A stretch of 64,000 nt of DNA from Lepidurus packardi (taxonomy: Eukaryota > Arthropoda > Branchiopoda > Notostraca > Triopsidae). Below, in pieces: positions 25,601-36,996 of the stretch (position 1 is its first letter; each line of letters opens with the position of its first letter). Made by a program: the position numbers and the translations under genes. The stretch is taken from the NCBI GenBank assembly GCA_023053545.1, contig JAKZAN010000007.1, positions 496,001 to 560,000 on the forward strand, in the 5' to 3' direction. The notes beneath the pieces are model-generated. The model was not told the origin of the DNA, did not search any database, and saw nothing but the letters and a program-made list of their open reading frames with translations.

Positions 25601-28450
25601 CAACATATTTGAGCTTGTCGCAGTCGACCGTGTTCCTCCACTAAAAGGAATCAAAAGTCACGAAAGGCTGGGCGGCTCTTCTTCGGACGAAGAAAATTCG
25701 GAGGAAGCAAAAATTCATCTCAAAGGTAAGAATGAATGCCGAATATGTTGGAAACTTTTGCCGAGAGCAAGTTCAGTTTATTCCGTACAGTAACTTTGGA
25801 GTAGAAATGTTTGGAAAATAGATTGTACAAATACCAAATACCAGGGAACACGAACATGTATTACGAACTTTTGAGAGGCAACGAAAGGATAACTAATTTG
25901 TTTAGAAGAGCAAAGGATGAAAGGCAGAATTGTGTACACGAAAAACAAGTTTCTTGCATAACTTATAAACTTCATTACAAGCAAGTCACGAGTCATTTTG
26001 CTTAGCAAAAATGCCTGGCAAACAAGCCTTGGTTAGAAAGTTCCATCGATTTTAGAGTCAAGTGACATTGGATTCTGATTGTTTGGCAATTTTCCCTTGT
26101 TACAGGCCAAATGATGTACATGGACGATTGGCGAATGATAATTTTCTTGGGTACACCCATCATGCCCGACTTGGATGCTATGGTTGCTACAGGATTGTAC
26201 ATCAATGATCTTTCCATGCATGACTTTTCTAGGTAAGCGCATAAACTTGCAGTGATCTCGATATTCATGGACAATCCAATGGTTTGCATGTCTACAGGGA
26301 CCTTATGATGGCAGGTACTCAGCAGTCCGTTGAACTCAAGTTGGCGTTGGATCAAGAACAGCAGAAATCCAAGAAGCTAGAAGAGTCCATGAAAAAACTA
26401 GACGAAGAAATGCGTAGGACTGATGAGCTCCTTTATCAGATGATTCCCAAATTAGTGGCTGATCGACTACGCAAAGGGGAAAACCCCGTAGACACGTGCC
26501 AGGTTAATACGAACACTTGCGTAACATTGAACAATCACGTATAACTGCGTACACTTAGGTTTTCGATTCTGTGACAATTCTGTTCTCCGATGTGGTGACA
26601 TTCACAGAAATCTGCAGCCGCATTTCTCCTATGGAAGTTGTTTCTATGCTCAAGTAAATATGATTTTTTTCATGCTAAATATATTTCTAACGGTCGGTTG
26701 AACTATAGCGCGATGTATTCCTTGTTTGATCGGCTAACAGAAATTAATGGAGTTTACAAGGTAGGGCAAGTGAAAAAATGGCTATCAATTGCACCCTGTG
26801 TATCTCTAACTTAGGTCGAAACTATTGGTGATGCTTATATGGTCGTCGGAGGGGCACCTGTCAAAGACGTACTCCATGCCGATAAAGTATGCGACATGGC
26901 CATGGATATGGTAGATGCCATTAAAGATCTGAAAGACTCTTCAACTGGTATTCTTTTTTTACTTTTTTCTCTGCAGACTAATTTATTCAAATTAACAGGT
27001 CAGCATTTGAGGATTCGTGTTGGACTTCATACCGGAACCGTAGTGGCTGGAGTTGTGGGTCTAAAAATGCCTCGGTATTGCCTTTTCGGGGATTCGGTGA
27101 ACACGGGTACTCTTGATTCATGAGAGGAACTAGTAGCTATTAATCCCAGAATATTTCATTTCTTTATTAGCTTCGAGAATGGAGTCAACCAGTGAATCAA
27201 TGAAAATTCATGTATCTGAAACGACCAAAGAACTACTTAGTCAGGAGTACTGCGTCTGTGAGCGTGGGGAGATTGTGGTCAAGGGAAAAGGTAACTGGCT
27301 TTAGACCCTTCTTTTAGTATACCAAGTTGTGGTACCGTTAATTTAGGTCAGATGAAAACTTATTGGCTGACTGGAAAAACTGGGCGGCCCAACAACCCAC
27401 GACAAGATAAATCAAGCGTAGCACCGCTCTCACCGCTTACGGAGTTTGCAGCCAGTCGGGGTTATTCGCCAGTCACTTTGGAAGACGTTGCCAGGAAATC
27501 CCATGTGGGCTCGCTTTCTTCTAGCCCAGCGCATTTAGTACCAGCAAGTAATCATACATGTTATAAATGATTTGTATAAGTCAATAAAAAATAGCGCTTG
27601 TCCGGGTGAAATAGATTTGGGAATGCCCGAACAAAGACGTCGTAGTCTAGCGGAAATGGAGCAACAGTTAGAGCAGGCTTCCCCAGAAAGCAGGAAATCG
27701 TACGGTTCGCAATCCAAACAATCACCTCATATCCAAAAGCGAGCGCCAGTTCCGCCACCGCGAAAGAACTTGCCAATTCCATCAGAAAAAACAGAACCGC
27801 AGAATGACACTCTCAACACCGAGTCGTTAGTGGAAAATCCCTGCAATCAAACCACACCGAGAACATGCCTCGTCACTCCAGCCTTGGGAACAGACGAGCG
27901 CAAAAAGCCACCATTGATAAAGCAGCAGGCTTCAAGACAGTTGACAGGCTCCGAACAAGGCGTCAGTCGCACCGTTGGCTTTATTTTACCTCAAGCCGAG
28001 GAAGACAATAAAGAAGGCAGCCATGCGAACGAAGCAAAGAGTGATAGGAAAGCTTCGTCTCCTCAGCAACCGCCGAACGTAAACGGCCCGTGTGTACCCA
28101 ATTTAAGTATACAGGAATTTCACGGCCTCATTCACTTATGCCCACATGGTCATGCTTACATTACACCCATGACGAACAAATTGGATGAAAGAATTAGCAG
28201 CATTCCGCTATCATTGAACACCGCTGCAGCACCAGCTTTAAAGGAATTAGCTAATCATTTACGCCAACGCGGGAGTATGCCTGATGCTAAAGTGTGTGCA
28301 GGCAGCAACGGAGAAGACAAATCAAATGCAGATATGATCCTCCAAGAACGCGAATATATGTTGCCGGTTGCATCTTCTGACGAGTCTTGTTGTTCTGGTT
28401 TTAACTCCGGAAAGACTGAACGTGAGAGCACACTCTGTGCTATATTATAA
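22655..28450 (+). CDS. Gyc88E: Atypical soluble guanylate cyclase, Gyc88E type
   Basis: Fifteen exons: 22655-22822, 23703-23829, 23995-24149, 24843-25045, 25137-25260, 25584-25725, 26106-26232, 26298-26502, 26559-26653, 26709-26760, 26815-26947, 26999-27106, 27171-27290, 27347-27547 and 27615-28450, giving 931 residues. Order: H-NOX haem domain with proximal His104 (DNLH) and the YxSxR motif at 133-137; H-NOX-associated domain; coiled coil (about 370-397); cyclase domain with metal Asp428 and Asp472, Glu468 and Cys538 for guanine, Asn545 and Arg549. All catalytic residues on one chain suggest that it can work as a homodimer, as known for Gyc88E-type enzymes, which sense oxygen rather than depend on NO. 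A disordered tail of about 330 residues (RAPVPPPRK) ends in Cys-Ala-Ile-Leu, a CaaX box. An out-of-frame ATG at 22621 precedes the start. Confidence 0.93.
22927..22944 (+). other. Candidate 18-nt cassette microexon of the guanylate cyclase
   Basis: A pyrimidine-rich acceptor (TTTTTTTTCCAG) and a strong donor (GTAAGG) bracket 18 bases reading SQEKKM in the correct phase (0/0). Inclusion would insert six residues after RQCIQ in the H-NOX domain. The family normally runs straight on, so this is most likely an optional exon. Confidence 0.45.
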
Positions 28451-29094
28451 TATTTTGGCTCAGGGCTGTATTGACATGCAATTGTTGCATGGTACGAAAT
28501 TGTATTATTTTATAGACACATGTAACTTAATGCATTCAGATGCTTTAATTACCGATGCTAGTCATAAAACAGGGCATGTTAACTACCTACGCTAAATATA
28601 ATTCTATAAGTAGTTTCCCCCAAGCTGCCTGGCTAATTTTTCAATGTCTTAACCAAAGGACTCAGAAAGCATGTGATTGTTCATTAATGCCGTCCGTCCG
28701 TCTTGTTAAAAGCACCAGCTAGAAAATTATACCAAAAACTTCGTATACCCGTGAAACTTATGTCGTATGTCTAGTCTTTAAAACAACACGAAAGTCGCAG
28801 TTAGTTCTAGTTTTGTATTTTACGAGACGAATAGAAAGATAGCTTTGAACAAAACAAATGCTTAAGCAGTATATTTCTTCTTTTCTGCGATGTTCAACTA
28901 CGTGCCTCGGCCCAGCTTCGGACATCCCGCTATTTTGCTATGATCAGCAGCGCCCAATTTATAGCCTTCGCAACGGCCGCTACTAGCGTGGTTGTAGGGG
29001 TTACTTTTTCAGGCCTATGTTTTACTCATAGAGTAAAGACGTATATAGAGGTAACATCCCTGTGAAAAAGTCTATTAAGTAAGAAATAGATCGG

Positions 29095-29330
29095 CAAGCG
29101 AGCACTGTTTGCACAGAGACAGCGTAGGAAGTTTCTTCCCCCTTTGAAAACCACATAAACTATCTAAAACGACCATATAGAATTTGAGCCTGTTTGCACA
29201 GGACACTATTTGCACAGGGACATAGGAAGTGAAATCCGATTTGAAATATCCAGAGATTTTTATTTGCGCAGACAGCAGGAATGCCATTTGAAAAGCATAG
29301 AAGTTATCTTAAAAGACTGAGGCGGCGATC
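29095..29330. repeat. Degenerate ~70-bp tandem repeats
   Basis: Three diverged units each begin near TTTGCACAG or TTTGCGCAG. The first and last continue through TTTGAAAA, ATA and ATCT(A/T)AAA. Units start near 29107, 29208 and 29262. Confidence 0.5.
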
Positions 29331-29368
29331 AAGAAAGGTAAAAAACCACGACTAAGGACTACAAACCA

Positions 29369-29386
29369 CTAACCTAACCTAACCTA
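29369..29386 (-). repeat. Interstitial telomere-like (TTAGG)n tract
   Basis: The sequence CTAACCTAACCTAACCTA is TTAGG repeats on the minus strand. TTAGG is the usual arthropod telomere unit. A second tract in the opposite orientation lies at 30616. Confidence 0.6.
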
Positions 29387-29452
29387 GGAGAAGAGACATT
29401 TTTGGACTCGAAATGCTATTGGTCCCTTGAAAGATCACAGAACCGAAATCCT

Positions 29453-29525
29453 CTTGTCGGGCGCGTAGTCTTATTGTCGGGACTCATAGTCCTTTTGTCG
29501 GGGGCTCCGTAGGCCTATTGTCGAG
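29453..29525 (+). repeat. TTGTCGGG tandem repeat, ~22-bp period
   Basis: TTGTCGGG recurs at about 29454, 29474 and 29495, with a variant TTGTCGAG at about 29518. Each is preceded by a TAGTCC/TAGGCCT-like segment. Confidence 0.7.
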
Positions 29526-29584
29526 TCGGCTGTATGTAGCTTGCCACAAAAAGGAGCCGAATGTGGATCCAGTGGAGCCAACTG

Positions 29585-29809
29585 CTGATTGGCTGTTATG
29601 ACACGGATCGGTATCGCTTGTCAGACACATCGATTATAAACAGTTTAAGTGTGAATAGAACTTGGCCTGTGGTGTAAAGCAAGGGGGTAAGGTCCCTGTC
29701 AGAAGTCTGTTACACCAAAATGCAGCGAAAAGGAAGGACTGCATAGGGGAGTCCTTGCTGCTGATTGGCTGTAAGATTGCAAAGCAAGTCCTTGTCGCTG
29801 ATTGGCTGT
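29585..29809 (+). repeat. Three copies of CTGATTGGCTGT
   Basis: Identical 12-mers lie at 29585-29596, 29761-29772 and 29798-29809. Each contains ATTGG, an inverted CCAAT box. The first and third are followed by a related GATCG(G/A)TATCG segment. Confidence 0.75.
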
Positions 29810-29944
29810 ACATTACAGATCGATATCGTTGGTTAAGCTTATTGACTAAGAACTTCTCAAATGGCAATACAATATTATAAACATGAATCAATTACAACCA
29901 GCAGCGGTATATACGAATTTGAGAACTTGGTGTATTGAACACGT

Positions 29945-30254
<310 letters not shown>

Positions 30255-30453
30255 CTCCGCTAAGGCAAAGAAATCGATCAAGTCCATTTGGTATCGATTT
30301 ACAACTCAACTCCGTTTTTCTTAGTTCCCGCTGTCTCAAGAAGTTCTGGCCAACCTCCTCCTCTCATGGGGTTAGCCTGGGGCTCTCGAAAGTGTTTACA
30401 AACTTTCCGTAAGGAAAGGCCTCAATGTTCTCTCTATTTATTATTACTCTATG

Positions 30454-30883
30454 GTGTAAAGTGACGGGTCCGTCAGTCTCCTGAAGGAAGCTGAGGCAAA
30501 TTTGACTGAAAACGGGTATCAAGTTCAGACTGAATAGCACTTCACACCCCCTGACGGTGGCGCCAGATAAACACAAAACGAGCTATTCACTTTACGTTGG
30601 CACAAACAAATAACGTTAGGTTAGGTTAGTTTGACCAATCTCGTAACGTTCTTATCTTCTTCGGAAGTCTACTTGCATTGTTGTTTTCTTCATGTTCGCC
30701 ATGTTCGTTTTCACTAGTCGTCAAGTTCATATTGAAAGTAACAAATGGTTTCGATATAAACAGGTTATAAATCGATTTGCGACCAGCGAATCAGGGGGGT
30801 GAGGAGGTATTCGGTCTGGACTTGATATGGTTTTCGGTCAAATTTGCCTCAGCTCCTAAAGTGACGGATCCGTCACTTTACAC
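30454..30883. repeat. ~80-bp imperfect inverted repeat pair
   Basis: Left arm 30454-30538 and right arm 30809-30883 match in inverted orientation over nearly their whole length. Shared blocks include GTGTAAAGTGACGG, GCTGAGGCAAATTTGAC and ATCAAGT-CAGAC-GAATA. Outer ends begin GTGTAAAG. The 430-bp unit looks like a MITE or foldback element. The right arm contains the palindrome AAAGTGACGGATCCGTCACT. Confidence 0.75.
30616..30629 (+). repeat. Interstitial telomere-like (TTAGG)n tract
   Basis: TTAGGTTAGGTTAG, in the opposite orientation to the tract at 29369. The two tracts bracket the TA/inverted-repeat element. Confidence 0.55.
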
Positions 30884-32923
30884 AACAGACCAGGCTGTGA
30901 ATAGTATGAGAAAAATCAACGCGGCTCATCGAAGCTGAAGAATCCATATATCCATATTGTTATCGATGTAGATTTGAATCTAATTTTTATATTTCCCGCC
31001 ATGAGCATTTACTTTATGGTTCTACTTGAGCGCTGCGCATTGATTTGGTGTTCGTGGTTCGTCAAAAACAACAATTCTTCATTCGCGTTGCAAGCGTTAT
31101 TTGCTGGCTGATCGCGATGTTTACTTGGGAGGATTGTCCTCAGTTAAGTTTATTTTGGAGCGCCAAACTGTGGGATACTGTTGCTTGACATCGTGGTTTA
31201 GTCATGGAACTTATAAAAACACCAAAGGTAATTTTAGCTTGCGCGTGTTTATCACCTTACCTATTTATTTATATTTTCTTTTAAAATTTTAAGAGGCTGG
31301 GGTTCCTAAGCTATAGTTAAGGTATGTTTCCATTCCAATTTTATAAATATAGGCAATATTATTACTCATAGTCATACGTTCAGTATTTGAAAGGTGTAAC
31401 ACAGTATTTATTCTCATGTTTATTAATGCGTTGAATAATTTCTTGTTAAGATTTAATATTTGTATTTACAGTGGGATTCAGAAGAGGCCTATAATCATAG
31501 CTTCAAGAAGCTTTACCATAGAAGAAAACGCCCCCTTAATTGTAGTCATAAGATTAGAATGAAGCCAAAAAATGTATAAAAATTAATTTGTCGGACAGAT
31601 ATCTAACCTGTTGCAGCTTCTAATATACTGCATACGGCCATAATAAGAACAACCACGATAAGTCCCATTTTAATATTATTCCGTTAAGGCATTATTGTAA
31701 CAGGGAATGCATGATAAACACGTCGCACAAACTGTCAGCTAGTTATTAACTATATAAATAAATATATGACTAATAAAAGATAAAGTAAACTTTAATGCAG
31801 TTAACCCACTGTGACGCCACGAGGCCATAAATAGCACGGACTTGAATGGAATTTAGTGCAGTTAATCTACTACACTTGGACTTTCTCACGCCAGTAATTA
31901 AGCTAATTATTATTAAAAGGTAGTGGTTCGCAAAAGCCTTCTGCGTGCAGGGACCTATGATTCAAACGGCTAGAAAAGACAAAAATATTTTAAACAGTTA
32001 CCTATAATGGAATTCGACAGTGCTTTTCTTAAGGAAAATATGAGCTGATGTCATATGTGATGGAATCTGAGTTCAGGCTAATGCTTTTGAAAGTTAATAC
32101 ATTGTTTGATTTCTTGACAGTCTCAAGTTCGCTATAAACAGTCCTCGTACTTCAAACTTTTTGAAATTTCTTCCGGCTTGTTATATTTTGTATATCAAAA
32201 GAGTGGGGAATTTCGTGGAAGATTTGTTTTTTTGACGCTTGTAACTTCGTAGCCATCCGCAGTTTCTGCGGTTTATAGACATTCAAACGAATATCAGACT
32301 TGCAAACACTTGCATTTAGTCATCTAGATTAAAAAGTCGAAAGTTTCAAGGACGTGTATTTTACTAATCCCAGTAACCTCATGGCTTAGGCGTAAACCTG
32401 AATTTTTAAGTCGTGAAAGGTCAACAGGTCATGCATGTCGTTGGAAATTAGACTGGTTATCTTCCGGAAGGTTCTATCATGACTAAAGGTCCGCTAGCAG
32501 CGGCAAAACGGTAACCCGTAGTTGAAGTCGATTTGTATACCCGTAGTCCTTTAAACTTAAATGCGTTTCTATGTTTAATGTTCAACTTGACTTTCCACTT
32601 GAGAAGTACTGTGCCTATCTGGATTCCTTTTCTCGTAATAGCTCAACAAAGAACTTGCGCCTTAGCGCAGGAAACGTAGTGACTGAACGCGTTTTACGTC
32701 AGCTTATCGATCTGGGAAGGCAGGTCTTGGTATTGGGGTCTTTCCGTCGCTAACGTCGTAACTGTGGTAGGCTATAGGTATTGTCATAGTGGCTGAGTCA
32801 GAACCCTATAGCTGCTGTTCACAACCTGAAGGAGATCTTTGCTGTTTGTTGTCTTTCGTAAAGCTTTCTTAAAAGTTCTCACATACCAGCTTCAGCCAAT
32901 TCGTTGTTGCTTTGATTCGTCCA

Positions 32924-35900
32924 ATGGAGGTGCTATCCAGTCAACGTGAAGAGTGCTCCAGTGAGCCCGTGTCCCGTAAACGCTACAGTATCAACTCTGT
33001 GCATTCTTTTGGTTCGCAAGTGGTTAAAAAGTTGGCAAATTTCTCAGACTTGGGGTCTTGTCCAATGCTTCCATCTTTACCCGTGTCCATATCTTTTGTT
33101 GGCAAGAAATGCGCAGATTTAAGTCCGGAATTTGTCGATGTTCCGGAGCAGCAGCAGCGTGAAAAGAGCATTTGGCTCATCGATTGTCATGGGAAATTAT
33201 CACGGAGCCAAACGTTCAACAGTAAAAGCGACATTAGCCAGAAGGAAGAAAAAGGAGGAATCGATACCAAGTTTATAGCATGGAAGATGCGGTCATCGAG
33301 CTTAAACTCGCCCCAGAAGCAACCGTCGTTAGATGTTAGCCTACCGCAAACTCATTCCGTCATACATCGTATAAGGGATTGGCTTCGAGAAAAGCCCAAA
33401 CTAGTACGGGGACTCTTCTACAGTAAAAAGGTGTTAAACATTTGCAGGGTTCTTTAACAAATATAACACATAATTGAGTTGCCATGGTGTTTTTTTGTTT
33501 CGTTTATTTTTTTCATACAAAGCTGAATAATGCATTCTCATCCATTCCTTTTAGTTGGAAAATGTCCGCATGTTGGATCGTTACAACAGCCGGAAGCCCT
33601 CAACTGGCACACTGTATCTGACGACTACCCACTTGATTTTCGTAGACCCTGACGGGAAAAAAGAAACTTGGGTAAGCATGAACTTTCATCGGGTTTATAG
33701 CATGATACTTTCGCGTTAGCTTCTGAAGAATTCGCCCGCCGCGGATGTTTTTTTCTCCCAAAAAGTAGCGCGAATACAGTTACTCTTCTTTAACAATGGT
33801 GCTATAACCTTGTCCACATCCATCTTTATTATCCTAGATCCTCCTTACCCACGTAGCTTCAGTGCAGAAATTGCCCCTCTCTACTTTAGGCGCACCACTA
33901 CACATTCGGTGCAAAACGTTTCAGTTTGTTACGTTCATAGTACCCAAAGAACGCGAGTGCCATGACTTGTACACAAGTCTACAGCAACTTGCTCAACCAA
34001 GTAAGGCTTGTTAGAAAAAAGCGTTTGTTGTTAGGGAGTTAATAATACTTGTCTTTGTAGTGCACGTGCAAGACCTATACTGTTTCCATTATACGGCAAG
34101 TGTAGAAGACATTCCTCGCAAGGCTGGTTGGCACTTTTTCCATCTCCAAGCTGAGTTTCAAAGAATGGGAATTCCTAATGAACAATGGGTCTTAACATCG
34201 TTGAACAAGAATTATGAAGTACGTATATTCCTTCGTTTGTAAATTGAGGGTAGCAGTTTGAAGTCATTGTTCTCTTAACCTAGTTGTGTGATACGTACCC
34301 TCAAGATCTGTTCGTGCCCAAGTCCGCCTCAGCAGTTGTTCTCATGGGCAGTGCCAACTTCAGAAGTAAAGGCAGATTGCCTGTTCTGTCGTATTACCAC
34401 CAAAATGGGGTAAGACTTGCTAATAAAACTGCGTTGAATTGGCGGGCGACCTAATCGTATTTATTTTATTTTTTAACAGGCAGCCTTGTGCCGCTGTAGT
34501 CAGCCTCTGTCAGGGTTTAGTGCCCGTTGCATCGAAGACGAACAGCTTTTGACTTGCATCTTACAGAGCAACTTTAATTCCAAATTTATGTACGTTGTGG
34601 ATACAAGACCAAGGGTACATATATTTATCGCTTAATTTGGATTGGGAGGCTAAAACTCTCCGTTTGGTTAGATCAATGCAATGGCCAATCGCGCAGCTGG
34701 CAAAGGCTATGAGAATGAGAATTTTTACGATAATATCAAGTTTCAGTTCTGGGGGATCGAGAACATCCATGTGATGCGTAGCAGTTTAGCTAAACTGATG
34801 GAAAGTAAGTTTTGTGCCTTTTCTTCGCGCACAGATTCGATCATACAGTTTGTTTTGTATAGCTTGCGAATTAAAGACGCCATCAATGTCGGCGTTTTTG
34901 GCGGGTTTACAGTCGAGTGGTTGGTTGCGACATATTCAATCCGTTCTTGAAACAGCTTCAGCTGTAGCAAGAGCTCTAGATGACGGAGTAAGCGTAATTG
35001 TACATTGTTCGGATGGCTGGGACCGCACCGCACAAGTTTGTTCTTTAGCAGCTTTGTTGTTGGATCCGTACTACAGAACTTTGCAAGGCTACCAAGTAAA
35101 ATTGCATACAAGTTTATCAGAGCAAATACTTGACTATCCCGTGGTTAGGCCTTGATAGAGAAGGAATGGCTAGCATTTGGTCACAAGTTCATGGATCGCT
35201 GTGGGTTTCTACAAGGGGATGGCAAAGAAGTGTCTCCCATATTCTCTCAGTTGATCGATTGTACTTGGCAACTGACCCAAATGTTTCCCTCAGCATTCCA
35301 ATTTAACGAACGCTTCTTGTTGCTTCTTCACGACCATGTCTACTCATGTCAATTTGGGACTTTTGTAGGCAACTGCGAAAAGGATCGTTTGGATCTCAAG
35401 TATTGAACAGTTTTGTCCAGCAGGCTTGGTATAACCACATTTCTGTACTGCATAGGTTGGATGAAACGTCGTACTCATTATGGGGTTACGTCTCGACTCG
35501 TTGCCAACAATATGTAAACCCTTTGTACAGCGTCGAAGCGTATGGAAAAACGTTGGCTCCGAATCTTGTTCCTCAAAATATCAAGTAATGCTCTAATGTA
35601 TGGTTAAAAAATCTAAACAGAAAAATGGAAAATTGTCGTAGATTTTGGCGCGGCTTATACTGTCGGTTCGAAAGTGGTGTACATCCAAGGGAATCTCTAG
35701 GAGACGTGGCTGTTGCTGCACGGGATCATTCGAATTCGTTACAGGAGCACATTAAGTTTTTGCAGAAGGCAAGTAGTTCTAAAAAACGAAATATTTACGT
35801 CTTATTGGGGATTCTGTCTGACAGAGAATTATGGCACTGAAGAAGTTGTTGGAAGTTCAGGGTTCCAATAATGATGATAACAAAACGTTGGAAGAGAAAA

Positions 35901-36450
35901 GTATTACAGAAAGCACAGTAAGAAGTTTTTTTAAAAAACCTTTTAGGATTAGCGACAGTTTTATGACAGCGATGGTCAAACTAATATTAATTTTTTGGGG
36001 TGGAATTTCTAGGGGCAGTTAAACGAGAAATTGGAGAGCTTAGGGTTGCAAACCGTCCTTGATCATCCTTTGTCATCCAATTACTCCAATGGCGAGTCGG
36101 TCTTCGTAGAAGAATCTATGGTTTCTGTTGAACAGTTAACTTACGAGCTAAAATCTGTTGCATTGGATTGGAAAAGCTTGCGCAACATCCGAGAATGTGT
36201 TTGTTCAACTCCGTTCGATCATTTTAGCAAAAAGGTCAGTTCATTCCCAAAGTATAATGTCCGAGAAAATACAGGAAAATTGTAATTCTTTTAACAGTCA
36301 CACTGCTGGGGATGCGGCGACGTATTTTGTACGAGATGCATCGACAAACAAACATCTTTACCGGGTCATGACAACAAGAAAGAAGTCCCAGTGTGTCGTC
36401 CCTGTTACAAGCAAATCCGGAGGTCCTCATCGTCAAGCACTACGCCGTAG
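32924..36450 (+). CDS. Myotubularin-related phosphatase, MTMR6/7/8 group
   Basis: Fourteen exons: 32924-33430, 33555-33671, 33838-34000, 34061-34218, 34284-34409, 34480-34614, 34672-34804, 34863-35095, 35149-35399, 35456-35584, 35621-35768, 35825-35917, 36013-36234 and 36298-36450, giving 855 residues. PH-GRAM domain about 170-265, then the phosphatase domain with an intact catalytic motif CSDGWDRT (Cys495-Thr502). The enzyme should remove the 3-phosphate from PI3P and PI(3,5)P2 on endosomes (family knowledge). A helical region follows, then a C-terminal Cys-rich finger (about 792-850; HCWGCGDVFCTRC, VCRPCY). The finger resembles FYVE but lacks the basic RR/KHHCR motif. Residues 1-169 are an unusual Ser-rich N-terminal extension. 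Intron 11 uses a GC donor (35769-35770). Confidence 0.92.
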
Positions 36451-36996
36451 CCTGATCTGAAGTTATTTACACAATTGATTTGTCAAGCCAAATCGAACTC
36501 GAGCAGCACCAGTTTCATGCTTGCTGCAGCTTTCCATGTACGTTTCCGGGATGCACCTGCTATGCGCAAATGTGTAATGGCTCTATTTAGTGATTTTGTG
36601 TTATTTAAGCATAATTGCACTTGACGTTACCGATATCTAGCGAATTTCAAAACATTTGTATATAGTACTTTTTTCCCTCTTGATTGTTGTTTGATCTATG
36701 CCTCGAAACCTTCATGTCCAAGAGTATGCAATGGACCGGAATTAAAAAATGCAACGTTGCATTGTGATGATAGAAAACTTTCCTTTTGGGGTCTCCGAGC
36801 ATACGTCACTAAAGCTACTGCCGAAATGTAAAGAGAGATAGCCAAAGGCTGATAAACAGATAATCGAGCCGTGGGCATTGCGATGGTAACGGCATTAGTG
36901 TGTCGAGTCATTCAGGTGTACACAACCAGACGTTCAAACGTTAACGTCGTAAGATTAAATTTGCCGATTTTTGTTCGACTCGCGTCTACCACTGCT

